Shown here piece by piece: positions 1 to 8,077 of a DNA stretch of 64,000 nucleotides (the stretch's first letter is position 1; every line of letters starts with the position of its first letter). The notes under the pieces are model-generated. The model saw only the letters and a program-made list of their open reading frames with translations. It was not told where the DNA came from and did not search any database. The translations under genes and the position numbers were made by a program. Source of the stretch: Martinezella rhizogenes (GTDB lineage: Bacteria > Pseudomonadota > Alphaproteobacteria > Rhizobiales > Rhizobiaceae); NCBI RefSeq assembly GCF_007002745.1, contig NZ_SGNY01000004.1, positions 62,001 through 126,000 on the forward strand. Reading direction: 5' to 3'.

Positions 1-394
1 CGATGCGGTGGCTGCCATGAGCGGAAATACCGACACCACCTCCCATGACGATGCCATCCATCAACGCGACATAGGGTTTGCCAAAACGGGCGATCCGATA
101 GTTGAGCGGGAATTCTTCGCGCCAGAAATCAAGCACCTGCGGGTCACCCGCCTTGCCGAGATCGTGAATGATGCGGACATCACCCCCGGCACAGAGCCCT
201 TTTTCGCCCTCCCCCCTCAGCACGACGCAGGATATGCCGGGGTCTTCCTCGAAACGCTGCAGCGCCTGAAACAGGGCGCGCACCATCGGCAATGTCAGGC
301 TGTTGATGGCTTTCGGACGGTTAAGGCTGATGATGCCGGCCCTTTGCCGTTTCTCTACGATGACCTGCACCTCCGCTTCGGTTCCCAGTTCCAA
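1..394 (-). CDS. 3-hydroxyisobutyryl-CoA hydrolase / enoyl-CoA hydratase family protein (N-terminal part, runs off left edge)
   Basis: The reverse strand reads openly from a TTG at 394 to base 1, giving about 131 residues with no stop, so the 3' part lies outside the window. It is a crotonase-fold enzyme. Visible motifs are ISLNRPKAINSL near residue 22, GLCAGGDVR near residue 66 (oxyanion loop) and DGIVMGGGVGISAHG near residue 113. The last matches the HIBCH branch, which hydrolyses 3-hydroxyisobutyryl-CoA in valine breakdown, better than plain enoyl-CoA hydratase. The TTG start is chosen because GGAGGAG lies at 401-407, seven bases upstream, and an in-frame TAA stands just before it. Without the C-terminal half the hydrolase/hydratase choice stays open. 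Confidence 0.8.
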   Translation of the reverse strand, partial: MELGTEAEVQVIVEKRQRAGIISLNRPKAINSLTLPMVRALFQALQRFEEDPGISCVVLRGEGEKGLCAGGDVRIIHDLGKAGDPQVLDFWREEFPLNYRIARFGKPYVALMDGIVMGGGVGISAHGSHRI

Positions 395-676
395 TCTCGC
401 CTCCTCCGCTGCCAGTTATCCACCCATCTTGGCGGCCTTGGCGCAATCACGCAACGTTGATCTTCTCGTATGGGAACGTCTTTCGCTTAAACCGCTTTCC
501 CAAGCGTAAAATGCCTGGAATCCGCTTTCGCAATGCAGCATGTTTGCTTGACGCCCGGAAGATCATGGCATGTAATGGGTCCTGGAAATGCCGGCATTGA
601 TTCCTGTCGAGCGTGTGCCGGACCAAGCGGAATGTCGCCTTCTCAAAGGCGCTGTAAACAGCAACGGGAGACGAGC

Positions 677-937
677 ATGCAGGTTTCGGAAAACGAGTGG
701 ATCAGCAAACGTGCCTATACACTCTGGGAAAAGGAAGGCCACCCCCACGGCCGCGATGCGGCACATTGGGAACAGGCAAAACATGAATTTTCACTTCTGA
801 AGACATCGGAAGCAACGAAACCGGCCCAGCGCAAGAAGGCAGCTCCCAAAGCCGTCTCCGCTGATGCCGCAGCACCGGATGCAGAAGCCCCGGCGAAACC
901 CAAAGCCCGCGCTCGCAAGGCCGCCGCTGCGAAATAA
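677..937 (+). CDS. DUF2934-type small protein with Ala/Lys-rich tail
   Basis: An 86-residue protein. Residues 1-40 (VSENEWISKRAYTLWEKEG, then HGRDAAHWEQA) match the short DUF2934 helix pair common in Rhizobiales, whose function is unknown. The remaining half is low-complexity Ala/Lys/Pro (PKAKARARKAAAAK-like), resembling a histone-H1-like basic tail that could bind nucleic acid; that role is inference. The frame is open further upstream, but the ATG at 677 is chosen because GGGAG lies just before it and the domain begins directly after. The gene ends 35 bases before a hairpin terminator. Confidence 0.7.
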   Translation: MQVSENEWISKRAYTLWEKEGHPHGRDAAHWEQAKHEFSLLKTSEATKPAQRKKAAPKAVSADAAAPDAEAPAKPKARARKAAAAK

Positions 938-972
938 AGACCTCCCACATAGTCATCTGAGGCAGCAAATGA

Positions 973-1003
973 AAAAGCCCGACGAAATCTCGCCGGGCTT
1001 TCT
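973..1003. terminator. Bidirectional intrinsic terminator
   Basis: AAAGCCCGACG and CGCCGGGCTTT pair with one mismatch around a six-base loop, with A-rich sequence on the left and T-rich on the right. It sits between two convergent genes ending at 937 and 1008 and can serve both. Confidence 0.75.
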
Positions 1004-1007
1004 CTGT

Positions 1008-1853
1008 TTAGCGTGCGTCGCAGCCCGGATCGCCAATCCGGCAACCGCCCCGGGGGTTTTCCGAAGCAGGTGCGCGGCGTGGATCATCCCACTGGCGACG
1101 CTCCGGAGGGAGCTGGCCCCCATTCTCGTTTGGTTGACGGTCGCGGTTGCGGTCCCGGTTATCATCTTCGGCGCGGGGGCGATTGTCCTCGCGGCGCGGT
1201 CTGTCGCCCTGATTTCTGTCACCCTGATTACGATCGCCTTGGTTCCAGTCGCCATAACGGCGCTCCCAGCGGCCATCATTCGGTCCGCCGCCCTGGCGCG
1301 GATCACGTGATTCATCGCGGCGACCGTCGCGCCAGTCATCCCGGCGACCGTCACGCCAGTCGTCCCGGCGGCCATCACGCCACTCGTCGCGCGGACGCGG
1401 ACGATCCCAGTCTGCGCGCGGCGGCGGTGCGACATTCCAGTAACCGCCGGACGGGCGACGCCAGCGATCACGCTCGCGGTAAAAATCGCGGTCGCGATAA
1501 TAGCGGTCCCAGTACCGGCCGGCTTCGAAGGTGATGATCGGCACGCCGAGATCGCGGTAGTAGCGCGGCTCGACATAGACCCGGTTCTGCCGGTAGGTGG
1601 TTTGGATGTAACGCCCGGCGACCCAGCCGCGACCGGCCACAAAGGAAACATCGCACCAGGGCGTATCGGACAGGCAGCCATGCACCGTGAGCGGTGCGCC
1701 GTTCGGAATCACGACGACGGCTGGGTAAGCCGTGCTCGGGCCCGAGCGCATATTCACGTTCGCTGTGGCAAAGCCGCGCGTCGCGGCTTCGGCAAGTGCC
1801 GGCGCAGCGAGCATGGCCACCAGCGCAATTGCGCCAAACAGTTTTCTCTTCAC
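1008..1853 (-). CDS. Secreted SH3-domain protein with Arg/Asp-rich repetitive tail
   Basis: 281 residues. An N-terminal signal peptide (KLFGAIALVAMLAAPALAEA) is followed by a bacterial SH3 domain at about residues 25-85 (TANVNMRSGPSTAYP, then WCDVSFVAGRGWV), typical of periplasmic proteins that bind cell wall or partners. The C-terminal two thirds is low complexity, rich in Arg, Asp, Trp and Gly, with DDWRDGRR units repeated three times and NQGDR repeated three times. The GTG at 1853 is chosen because GAGGAG lies seven bases upstream and the signal peptide starts there; longer in-frame extensions lack a ribosome site. Function unknown. It is divergent from ubiG. Confidence 0.75.
   Translation of the reverse strand: MKRKLFGAIALVAMLAAPALAEAATRGFATANVNMRSGPSTAYPAVVVIPNGAPLTVHGCLSDTPWCDVSFVAGRGWVAGRYIQTTYRQNRVYVEPRYYRDLGVPIITFEAGRYWDRYYRDRDFYRERDRWRRPSGGYWNVAPPPRADWDRPRPRDEWRDGRRDDWRDGRRDDWRDGRRDESRDPRQGGGPNDGRWERRYGDWNQGDRNQGDRNQGDRPRREDNRPRAEDDNRDRNRDRQPNENGGQLPPERRQWDDPRRAPASENPRGGCRIGDPGCDAR
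1200..1244. repeat. 15-bp tandem repeat, three copies, inside the SH3 gene
   Basis: Three consecutive 15-base units encode NQGDR on the reverse strand. The third copy has diverged at silent positions, so the amino-acid repeat is better kept than the DNA. Confidence 0.8.
1321..1392. repeat. 24-bp tandem repeat, three copies, inside the SH3 gene
   Basis: Three adjacent 24-base units starting CGACCGTC or CGGCCATC encode an eight-residue unit (DDWRDGRR type) on the reverse strand. The units differ at a few bases. Copy number could vary by slippage. Confidence 0.8.
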
Positions 1854-2110
1854 TTCTTTCTCCTCAAGCAAAGGCCCGCTTTGCCCTTGTCGGCATCCAT
1901 CTTTTTCGATGGACGAGTATGCGTTCCGCATACTGCCACGATCGGAAAATACGCGTCTCTCCATGAACGCAGCATGAAACAAATGAGGCGCTGTATCAGT
2001 TCCACCTGCGGCATTGCGCCCCCGACAAATTGCCAGCGGAATGGCCCGTCGGTCTTGACTTCGGGGGGCAATCATCCGACTTGAGTGCAACAGCAATATG
2101 GAGCAGAACC

Positions 2111-2857
2111 ATGAGCGAAACCGCACAGACGACCGTCGACCAGAGCGAAGTGGATCGTTTCTCCGCGATGGCTGCCGAATGGTGGAGCCCGACGGGCAAG
2201 TTCCGCCCGCTGCACAAGTTCAATCCCGTGCGGCTGGAATATATCCGCAACCGCGTCTGCGAGAATTTCGGCCGCGACCCGAAGGCGCATCGCCCGCTGG
2301 AGGGGCTGCGCGTGCTGGATATCGGCTGTGGCGGCGGCCTGCTTTCCGAACCCGTAGCGCGCATGGGCGCCACCGTGGTGGGCGCAGATCCTTCGGAGAA
2401 GAACATCGGCATCGCTTCCACCCATGCGCGTGAGAGCGGCGTCACCGTCGATTACCGCGCCGTAACCGCCGAACAATTGCAGGAAGCGGGCGAAACCTTC
2501 GACGTCATCCTCAACATGGAGGTTGTGGAGCATGTGGCCAATGTCGATTTCTTCGTCACCACCTGCGCCAAAATGGTGCGCCCCGGCGGGCTGATGTTTG
2601 CCGCCACCATCAACCGCACGCTGAAGGCCCGGGCACTCGCCATCTTCGCCGCCGAAAACGTGCTGCGCTGGCTGCCGCGCGGCACCCACCAATATGAGAA
2701 GCTGGTTCGCCCGGAAGAGCTTGAGCGGCCGATGGTTGCAAGCGGCATGGATATCATCCACCGCACCGGTGTCTTCTACAACGTGCTGCAGGATCGCTGG
2801 AATCTCTCGCCGGATATGGACGTCAACTACATGATGCTGGCGAAACGGCCGGCATAA
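2111..2857 (+). CDS. ubiG: Ubiquinone biosynthesis O-methyltransferase UbiG
   Basis: 248 residues, the usual length for UbiG, a SAM-dependent methyltransferase that performs both O-methylations of ubiquinone synthesis. Seen: [19 protein letters not shown] at the N-terminus, a UbiG hallmark; SAM motif [15 protein letters not shown] near residue 75; [14 protein letters not shown] near residue 137; and [14 protein letters not shown] followed by [17 protein letters not shown]. The ATG at 2111 is preferred over upstream in-frame codons because the family N-terminus begins there. The gene is convergent with the DUF3291 gene, whose stop is nine bases away. Confidence 0.95.
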   Translation: MSETAQTTVDQSEVDRFSAMAAEWWSPTGKFRPLHKFNPVRLEYIRNRVCENFGRDPKAHRPLEGLRVLDIGCGGGLLSEPVARMGATVVGADPSEKNIGIASTHARESGVTVDYRAVTAEQLQEAGETFDVILNMEVVEHVANVDFFVTTCAKMVRPGGLMFAATINRTLKARALAIFAAENVLRWLPRGTHQYEKLVRPEELERPMVASGMDIIHRTGVFYNVLQDRWNLSPDMDVNYMMLAKRPA

Positions 2858-2865
2858 ATCGGCAT

Positions 2866-3435
2866 TCACACTGGAATAGCCTGCACCGCAGACAGCAGTT
2901 CCTTTTGCCCGGCAGCATTTCTTGCGGCGATATTCCGGACCTCGGCCCGGTCGATTTCAATCGGAGTTCCGTTAGCCGCAAAAGGTTGCTTGAAATTGAA
3001 CGCCTGCGGCGACGGGCCATGGTCGTGCAGATGTTCGAACCTTCTGACGGCATCAGTCCAGAGGGGATTATCCGCAGCATCCATCCACCATAGAACAAGC
3101 GGTGGCCATTTCTGCGGAGTATTCCAGTTGCGTCCATGCTTCAGGGCCTCGGCATGCACGCCGGAGTAGGAATAGGCCATCAGCGATTCAAGATCGCGCC
3201 AGAGCGAAAAGGACGAAACACCGCTTGTCGCGCCGTTTTCCTTCAGGAAACGCGGGAAGACCTGCACGCCCCAGCTCGCGGGTCCGGGTTCGCCTTCGTA
3301 GCCGGACCGACCGATGAAACCTTCCGCGCGTTCGGCGGCCATGAAATTCAAAGGTTCGCGCCGGGCAAATCCGGCAACGGCGGGATCATCATAAGCGGCA
3401 ATCTGTATTCCGAAATTGTAGATTGCTACCCGCAT
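2866..3435 (-). CDS. DUF3291 domain protein
   Basis: 189 residues matching the DUF3291 pattern. Seen: VAIYNFG near the start, NFMAAERAEGFIGRSGYEGE at about residues 30-49, SLWRDLESLMAYSYSGVHAEAL near residue 82, and WPPLVLWWMDAADNP near residue 110. The family resembles dimeric alpha-beta-barrel (ABM-like) proteins and has no settled function. It is the last gene of the leftward grxC - amidase - DUF1178 - DUF3291 run, nine bases after its neighbour. The ATG at 3435 has no strong ribosome site, so translation may depend on coupling to the upstream gene. Confidence 0.8.
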   Translation of the reverse strand: MRVAIYNFGIQIAAYDDPAVAGFARREPLNFMAAERAEGFIGRSGYEGEPGPASWGVQVFPRFLKENGATSGVSSFSLWRDLESLMAYSYSGVHAEALKHGRNWNTPQKWPPLVLWWMDAADNPLWTDAVRRFEHLHDHGPSPQAFNFKQPFAANGTPIEIDRAEVRNIAARNAAGQKELLSAVQAIPV

Positions 3436-3443
3436 AGAAAAAC

Positions 3444-3872
3444 TCAGTTTATGTCGTCAGGTAACGACGGCAGCGGCGCGATTTCGATGCCCTCGTCCAG
3501 CAGGGCCTTGGCTTCCTGCACGGAGGCATTACCGATAATGCCGCGCTCGTCCGCCTCACCATAATGGATTTTGCGGGCCTCTTCAGGGAATTTATCGCCG
3601 ACATCCTCCGCATTGGCGCGAATATTGGCTACGGCCTCGCGGATTTTCGCAATCGCTTCCTTTTTCGCCGTGTCCATGGCGAGTGTCTGGCGTTCATCCT
3701 TCTTGCGAGCGGTGGAGACCGACGGCGCCATCAGAAGTTTGGAGACCTGCACGGAATTACAGACCGGACAGGTCAGCAAGCCGCGCTGCAACTGATTATC
3801 GAAATCGTCGCTACCGGCAAACCAGCCTTCAAACTCATGGCCTTTCTCGCAGGCCAGCGCATAACGGATCAC
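3444..3872 (-). CDS. DUF1178 family protein
   Basis: 142 residues. The N-terminus MIRYALACEKGHEFEGWF and the C-P-V-C pair near residue 35 match DUF1178, an alphaproteobacterial family with a zinc-ribbon-like start (C8 and CPVC) and a helical C-terminal half. Function unknown. Its start overlaps the stop of the nitrilase-like gene by four bases (ATGA), which indicates translational coupling. Confidence 0.85.
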   Translation of the reverse strand: MIRYALACEKGHEFEGWFAGSDDFDNQLQRGLLTCPVCNSVQVSKLLMAPSVSTARKKDERQTLAMDTAKKEAIAKIREAVANIRANAEDVGDKFPEEARKIHYGEADERGIIGNASVQEAKALLDEGIEIAPLPSLPDDIN

Positions 3873-4729
3873 GCCGCCTCACCTCCGGCAGGTTTCAGGG
3901 GAATAACCGTATCCAGCCCGAACTCGCGGGCATTGCGCAGATTGGGAATTTTTCCGCGTGCGGCCGCCACCAGCGCCGTATCGATCTCGGCGAAGATGAT
4001 CTCCTCCCCGCCGCCGCCGGCAATGGCCAGAACCTTGCCCCAGGGGTCGATGATGATGGAATGGCCGAAAGTCTCACGTCCATCCTCATGCACCCCGGCC
4101 TGTGCGGCGGCGATGACGAAAGCGCCGTTTTCAATGGCGCGGGCGCGCAGCAGAACTTCCCAGTGGGCTTCCCCCGTCTGGCGGGTGAAGGCGGCGGGCA
4201 CCGTCAGAACTTCGGCACCGGCCAGCGCTTCCGCCCGGAAAAGCTGAGGGAAACGGACGTCATAGCAGATGGCGAAGCCGAATTTTGCCAAGGGGAGTTC
4301 GGCGACACGCGCCACTTCGCCGGGCTCGTAGGCAGCGCTTTCGCGCCAGCTTTCGCCATTGTCGAGATCGACATCGAACATGTGGATCTTGTCATAGCTG
4401 CAGACGCGCGAGCCATCCGGCGCGAAGAGAAACCCGCGATTGGCAATCTTGCCATCCGGCCTGGCAATCGCCGTCGAGCCGACATGGACATGAATACCGA
4501 GTTCGCGTGCCAGCCGTGCGGCAGTCGCAACGATGATATCGCCATCGTCATCGCGCAGCTGGGCGCGGAGCGCCTGCCTGTCTTTCTGGATCGCGCCGGT
4601 CATTTCCGGGGTCTGGACATAAACAGCGCCTTCCGCCGCAGCGGCGCGCACCAGCCGTTCCATATCGGCGGCGTTTTTTGCCGGATCAACGCCCGAGCGC
4701 ATCTGGATGGCGGCAGCCTTGAAACTCAT
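3869..4729 (-). CDS. Carbon-nitrogen hydrolase, Nit1/Nit2-type amidase (probable deaminated-glutathione or omega-amidase)
   Basis: 286 residues with the full nitrilase Glu-Lys-Cys triad: E in QTPEMTGA near residue 43, K in YDKIHMFDVDLDNG near residue 115, and C in FAICYDVRFPQLFR near residue 153. The DVDLDNGESWRESA segment and overall length match the Nit1/Nit2 branch, which removes deaminated glutathione or 2-oxoglutaramate. The neighbouring glutaredoxin gene (24 bases upstream) fits a glutathione-repair role. The ATG at 4729 is chosen over GTG 4732 because GGAGG lies five bases before it. Confidence 0.85.
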   Translation of the reverse strand: MSFKAAAIQMRSGVDPAKNAADMERLVRAAAAEGAVYVQTPEMTGAIQKDRQALRAQLRDDDGDIIVATAARLARELGIHVHVGSTAIARPDGKIANRGFLFAPDGSRVCSYDKIHMFDVDLDNGESWRESAAYEPGEVARVAELPLAKFGFAICYDVRFPQLFRAEALAGAEVLTVPAAFTRQTGEAHWEVLLRARAIENGAFVIAAAQAGVHEDGRETFGHSIIIDPWGKVLAIAGGGGEEIIFAEIDTALVAAARGKIPNLRNAREFGLDTVIPLKPAGGEAA

Positions 4730-4753
4730 CACATCCTCCGTCGATCGGGCCGA

Positions 4754-5008
4754 TCAGGCCGCCAGCATCGCGTCCAGTTTGCCGGCACGCTCCAGGGCGT
4801 GCAGATCATCGCAACCGCCAACAAGCTCGCCATTGATGAAGATTTGCGGAAAGGTCGTTCCGCCAGATTTCTCGATCATTTCCTGCCGGTATTCCGGTGT
4901 TGTGGTCGCGTTATATTCCGCATAATCAACGCCCTTGCTGTCCAGCAGCGCCTTGGCGCGCGCGCAATAACCACAAAAATCCCGCGTATAGATCGTTACC
5001 GGTGCCAT
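4754..5008 (-). CDS. grxC: Glutaredoxin 3
   Basis: 84 residues, a compact single-domain glutaredoxin. Seen: a dithiol active site CGYC near residue 11, the cis-Pro segment TTFPQIFING near residue 50, and the GSH-binding GGCDDLHAL near residue 63. It reduces disulfides and glutathione adducts in the cytoplasm using GSH. The frame allows a TTG three codons upstream, but the ATG at 5008 gives the standard N-terminus. First gene of the leftward operon leading to the nitrilase-like amidase. Confidence 0.93.
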   Translation of the reverse strand: MAPVTIYTRDFCGYCARAKALLDSKGVDYAEYNATTTPEYRQEMIEKSGGTTFPQIFINGELVGGCDDLHALERAGKLDAMLAA

Positions 5009-5068
5009 GTCTTTCAAAGCCTCGCAAACGTGCGATCAAACGCACGGTTTCCTCACGTTATCAAGGCT

Positions 5069-5860
5069 TCATATAGGCCCGGAAATGGCCATTGCAAAGG
5101 TCAAAACTGTCACATCCGCGGCACCTGCCTTGCGCAGGGCGCGGCTTGCCGCACCCACCGTCGCTCCGGTCGTATAGACGTCGTCCACCAGCACCACGCG
5201 CTTGCCATGAACATCGATTTCCCGACCGGGCGCAAACGAGAAAGCGCCGCGCACATTATCCCGCCGGGCAAGAGCGGAGAGCCCTACCTGGCGCTCCGTC
5301 GGCTTCACGCGCAACAGCGTGCCGGCAAGCAGCGGTTTGCCGGCGACCCCCGCCAGATGCCGCGCCAGTTCGGCGGATTGATTGAAGCGACGGCGCAGGA
5401 AACGGTGACGATGCAAGGGCACGGGCACAACACAATCGCAGGCATCCACCGTTCCGTCGCTTGCCCGCAGCATCCACAGCGCCATCAACCGGGCGAGGTC
5501 GGTGCGGTCCTGATATTTCAGGCGATGCACCAGCTTTCGGGCAGTGCCTTCATGGCTGGCGACGGCGCGCAGGCGATCAAAGGGTGGCGGATCAGCAATG
5601 GCCTGCGCACTGACTACGCCTTCGCCGTGATCACGCGAAAAGGGGATACCCAAAACCTCGCAGAAAGGCCGTTCGATGAAGGCAACCTCCCGCCAGCAAT
5701 CGGGACACAACGCCCCCTCGCCGCCCGTCATGCGATTGCAGCCTGCGCAGGTGGGCGGATAAACCATGCAGAAGGCCGCGCGCAACAGACCACGGGCAGC
5801 GGCCGGCACGATGGCAGACTTCGACAGTAAACCCGAAAACAGATCGTCACCAGCACCCAT
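5069..5860 (-). CDS. comF: ComF family phosphoribosyltransferase-like protein
   Basis: 263 residues. A zinc-finger-like N-terminus (CAGCNRM, then CPDCWREV, residues 36-57) is followed by a PRTase-fold domain with the PRPP-binding motif VVLVDDVYTTGAT near residue 230, plus the family signatures HRLKYQDRTDLA and VPVPLHRHRFLRRRFNQS. ComF proteins are linked to DNA uptake in competent bacteria; the role in rhizobia is not established. The open frame extends far upstream, but the ATG at 5860 is the sensible start because upstream residues are shadow coding of the methyltransferase region. Divergent from the methyltransferase. Confidence 0.9.
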   Translation of the reverse strand: MGAGDDLFSGLLSKSAIVPAAARGLLRAAFCMVYPPTCAGCNRMTGGEGALCPDCWREVAFIERPFCEVLGIPFSRDHGEGVVSAQAIADPPPFDRLRAVASHEGTARKLVHRLKYQDRTDLARLMALWMLRASDGTVDACDCVVPVPLHRHRFLRRRFNQSAELARHLAGVAGKPLLAGTLLRVKPTERQVGLSALARRDNVRGAFSFAPGREIDVHGKRVVLVDDVYTTGATVGAASRALRKAGAADVTVLTFAMAISGPI

Positions 5861-6002
5861 GAGGTTGACTTTAGCGCCGAACGGGTGCCTTTGCGAGAGC
5901 GATATGGTCCGGCCAGATACCGGAAAACGATGCCCCAGGGGCATGACAGCAAAGATACGGCCCGCCGATCCCGAAGGCGCTATTGGCCGAGCAGGCAAGA
6001 CG

Positions 6003-6884
6003 ATGGATATTCTCTTTGACCAGGCCCTGATCGAACAAAACCGCCGCCGGGCATGGAACCGGCGTGACGACAACGCCCTGTTTCTTCTCGATATGGCAGC
6101 TGAAGAACTCGCTGACAGGCTCGCCATCGTCGAGCGCCAATTCGAGACCGCAATCGAACTGCATGGGGGAACCGGCATCACTGCGCAGCGCCTGGCTGAA
6201 ACAGGCAAGGTGGATGCAATCCGCCGTATCGAGACCGAGAGCTGTTTTGCGACGGATGGGAATATTCCGCAGGCAGCCTCAATGGAGCATCTGCCGCTTG
6301 AGGAAGCTTCCGCCAACCTCGTCGTTTCACCGCTTGCCCTGCATCTGACCAACGATACGCCCGGCGCGCTGATCCAGATCCGGCGAGCATTGAAGCCGGA
6401 TGGCCTTTTTCTCGGCGCCATTCCCGGCAGCGGCACCTTGCATGAACTGCGCGACGTGCTGTTGACGGCGGAGGCGGAACTGACCGGTGGTGCCAGCCCG
6501 CGCGTCATTCCCTTCGCCGATGTGCGTGATGTCGGGGCGCTATTGCAACGCGCCGGCTTTGCGCTTCCGGTCACCGACTCGGAAACCTATACGGTGCGGT
6601 ACGATTCGATTTTCCCGCTGATGCGCGACCTGCGCGCCATGGGCATGGCCAATCCCCTGGCAAGCCGCAGCCGGAAACCGCTCAACCGCGCGTTTTTCCT
6701 GCGGGCAGCGGAGCTTTACGCCGAACGTTATTCCGATCCGGACGGACGGATAAGGGCGACTTTTTCCATTATCTATGTTTCGGGCTGGGCGCCGCATGAG
6801 AGCCAGCAGAAACCGCTGAAGCCCGGCTCCGCCAAGGTGCGTCTGGCCGATGCGCTGAAGACAACCGAGGTGAAACTGTCCTGA
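6003..6884 (+). CDS. SAM-dependent methyltransferase, BioC/NDUFAF5-like
   Basis: 293 residues, class I methyltransferase related to BioC and mitochondrial NDUFAF5 (C20orf7). Seen: DILFDQALIEQNRRRAW at the N-terminus, a feature of the NDUFAF5 group; a degenerate motif I region; PLEEASANLVVSPLALHLTND near residue 100 (post-I/II); ALKPDGLFLGAIPGSGTL near residue 125; and FSIIYVSGWAPHESQQKPLKPG near the C-terminus. NDUFAF5 hydroxylates a complex I subunit, so substrate and chemistry are uncertain. The frame is open upstream of 6003, but this ATG fits the family start. Convergent with the pilin gene, 18 bases away. Confidence 0.85.
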   Translation: MDILFDQALIEQNRRRAWNRRDDNALFLLDMAAEELADRLAIVERQFETAIELHGGTGITAQRLAETGKVDAIRRIETESCFATDGNIPQAASMEHLPLEEASANLVVSPLALHLTNDTPGALIQIRRALKPDGLFLGAIPGSGTLHELRDVLLTAEAELTGGASPRVIPFADVRDVGALLQRAGFALPVTDSETYTVRYDSIFPLMRDLRAMGMANPLASRSRKPLNRAFFLRAAELYAERYSDPDGRIRATFSIIYVSGWAPHESQQKPLKPGSAKVRLADALKTTEVKLS

Positions 6885-6902
6885 GCGCTTGCCCCAGCAC
6901 TT

Positions 6903-7073
6903 TCAACTGTTGGCGAAAGTATCGGCGATAAACTTGAAAACCGTGTTGATGTTACTGCTGATGGTGCCGGCGCCAGCGATGAGTGCCGCGGAAATCACCC
7001 CGACGATCAGACCGTATTCGACTGCGGTAGCCCCGTCTTCGTTTTTGCAGAAATCGATAAAAGAACGCAGCAC
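6903..7073 (-). CDS. Flp/Fap-type pilin, orphan
   Basis: 56 residues from a GTG at 7073; an ATG at 7118 would give 71. The hallmark is NEDGATAVEYGLIVGVISAA, the prepilin cleavage region of Flp pilins followed by a hydrophobic helix. The short hydrophilic leader LRSFIDFCKNEDG fits the GTG start, which has GGGGA seven bases upstream. Flp pilins are cut by a TadV/CpaA peptidase and assembled by the Tad/Cpa machine; none of those genes is in the window. Confidence 0.85.
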   Translation of the reverse strand: MLRSFIDFCKNEDGATAVEYGLIVGVISAALIAGAGTISSNINTVFKFIADTFANS

Positions 7074-7190
7074 AGGATATTCCCCATCCGCCATCCGGTT
7101 TATCCCCCCGGCCGGCACTATGCTTTATTGAAATCGAATATATCTTAAGACGACCAGTATGAGGAATCGGTTACCGATGATGGTAAACGA

Positions 7191-7505
7191 TCAGCAACCG
7201 CTATCGTTATTATAACCGGTCACGACGCAGGGCATTTCCGGCATCGGCTGGGTTATGCTGCGGCGGATGGAATAGGTCTTGCCCGTGTCCGTCTTCTTGA
7301 TCGAGCCGGTGCTGATCATGTCATAATTGTCGGGAAACTGTGCCACGCGGGTGGATGATTTTCCGGCAAGCATGGGGGTGATGATCAGGGAAAGCGCGAT
7401 AACGGCCGTGCCGAAAAGCAGCGCTACATTTAGAACGCCGGTGCGACGGGATTTATCGGAATAAGAGTGACGACCTTCCACCGTCTTCCAGAAATCCTCG
7501 TTCAT
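7191..7505 (-). CDS. Small single-pass membrane protein, unknown
   Basis: 104 residues. A cytoplasmic N-terminus (NEDFWKTVEGRHSYSDKSRR), one membrane helix at about residues 25-45 (VLNVALLFGTAVIALSLII), then a soluble domain with a late Cys pair (CVVTGYNNDSGC). I do not recognise a named family. The ATG at 7505 is used because GAGG lies seven bases upstream. It stands alone on its strand between the pilin and mutT. Confidence 0.6.
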   Translation of the reverse strand: MNEDFWKTVEGRHSYSDKSRRTGVLNVALLFGTAVIALSLIITPMLAGKSSTRVAQFPDNYDMISTGSIKKTDTGKTYSIRRSITQPMPEMPCVVTGYNNDSGC

Positions 7506-7663
7506 GACCAACCTCGTCTCGCGCAGTTTACCGCTTCTTTAGATTAACAATCTGCCAGAGGGTGCTGAACGATCTCTTAACGCAGCCCCGTTTTGGCACG
7601 GCAAAGCGTGGTTTCAAGGGCATTTTCACGAAGCTGTGACGGCGTAAGGGGGCGGGCGCCGCC

Positions 7664-8077
7664 TTAAAGCAGATCCTGCAGGAAAGGGATCAGCGGCTCA
7701 TCGGCCGGCGGCATGGGGTAATCGCGCAGGGCCTGCGGCTTCACCCATTTGAGCGCCTGCCCTTCCCGCCCGTGCGGTATGCCTTCATAACGACGGCACA
7801 CATAGAGCGGCATCAGCAGGTGAAAGGTCTCATAAGTATGGCTGGCGAAGGTCAGCGGTGCGAGGCAGGCGACCTTGGTCTTGATACCCAGTTCCTCATC
7901 AAGCTCGCGAACAAGGGTCTCTTCCGGCGTCTCGCCGTGCTCCACCTTGCCGCCGGGAAATTCCCACAGGCCGGCAAGAGACTTGCCTTCCGGCCGCTGC
8001 GCCAGGAGGATGCGGCCGTCCTGATCGAGAAGCGCGCAGGCAGCGACCAGCAGGATTTTTTTGCCCGCCTCACTCAT
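7664..8077 (-). CDS. mutT: 8-oxo-dGTP diphosphatase MutT (Nudix hydrolase)
   Basis: 137 residues, the normal size for MutT, which hydrolyses 8-oxo-dGTP so it is not incorporated into DNA. The complete Nudix box is seen near residue 42 as GGKVEHGETPEETLVRELDE followed by ELGI. VAACALLDQDGRILLAQRPE and LAGLWEFPGG upstream are typical of MutT. Its start overlaps the GNAT stop by four bases (8074-8077), and the run argJ - GNAT - mutT is a compact leftward operon. Confidence 0.92.
   Translation of the reverse strand: MSEAGKKILLVAACALLDQDGRILLAQRPEGKSLAGLWEFPGGKVEHGETPEETLVRELDEELGIKTKVACLAPLTFASHTYETFHLLMPLYVCRRYEGIPHGREGQALKWVKPQALRDYPMPPADEPLIPFLQDLL

Noticed and set aside
8-460. A 150-codon plus-strand frame at the left edge
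   Set aside because: The reverse strand there encodes a clear crotonase-family protein with GLCAGGDVR and GIVMGGGVG.
1200-1392. Short regular repeats considered as a CRISPR array
   Set aside because: Units are contiguous with no spacers and encode in-frame amino-acid repeats.
953-1681. Long alternative frames within the SH3 gene
   Set aside because: They arise from the repetitive Arg-rich coding and lack start signals.
3683-5830. A 715-codon frame on the plus strand across the amidase, grxC and comF genes
   Set aside because: All three genes on the other strand have clear motifs; the plus frame has none and spans their junctions.
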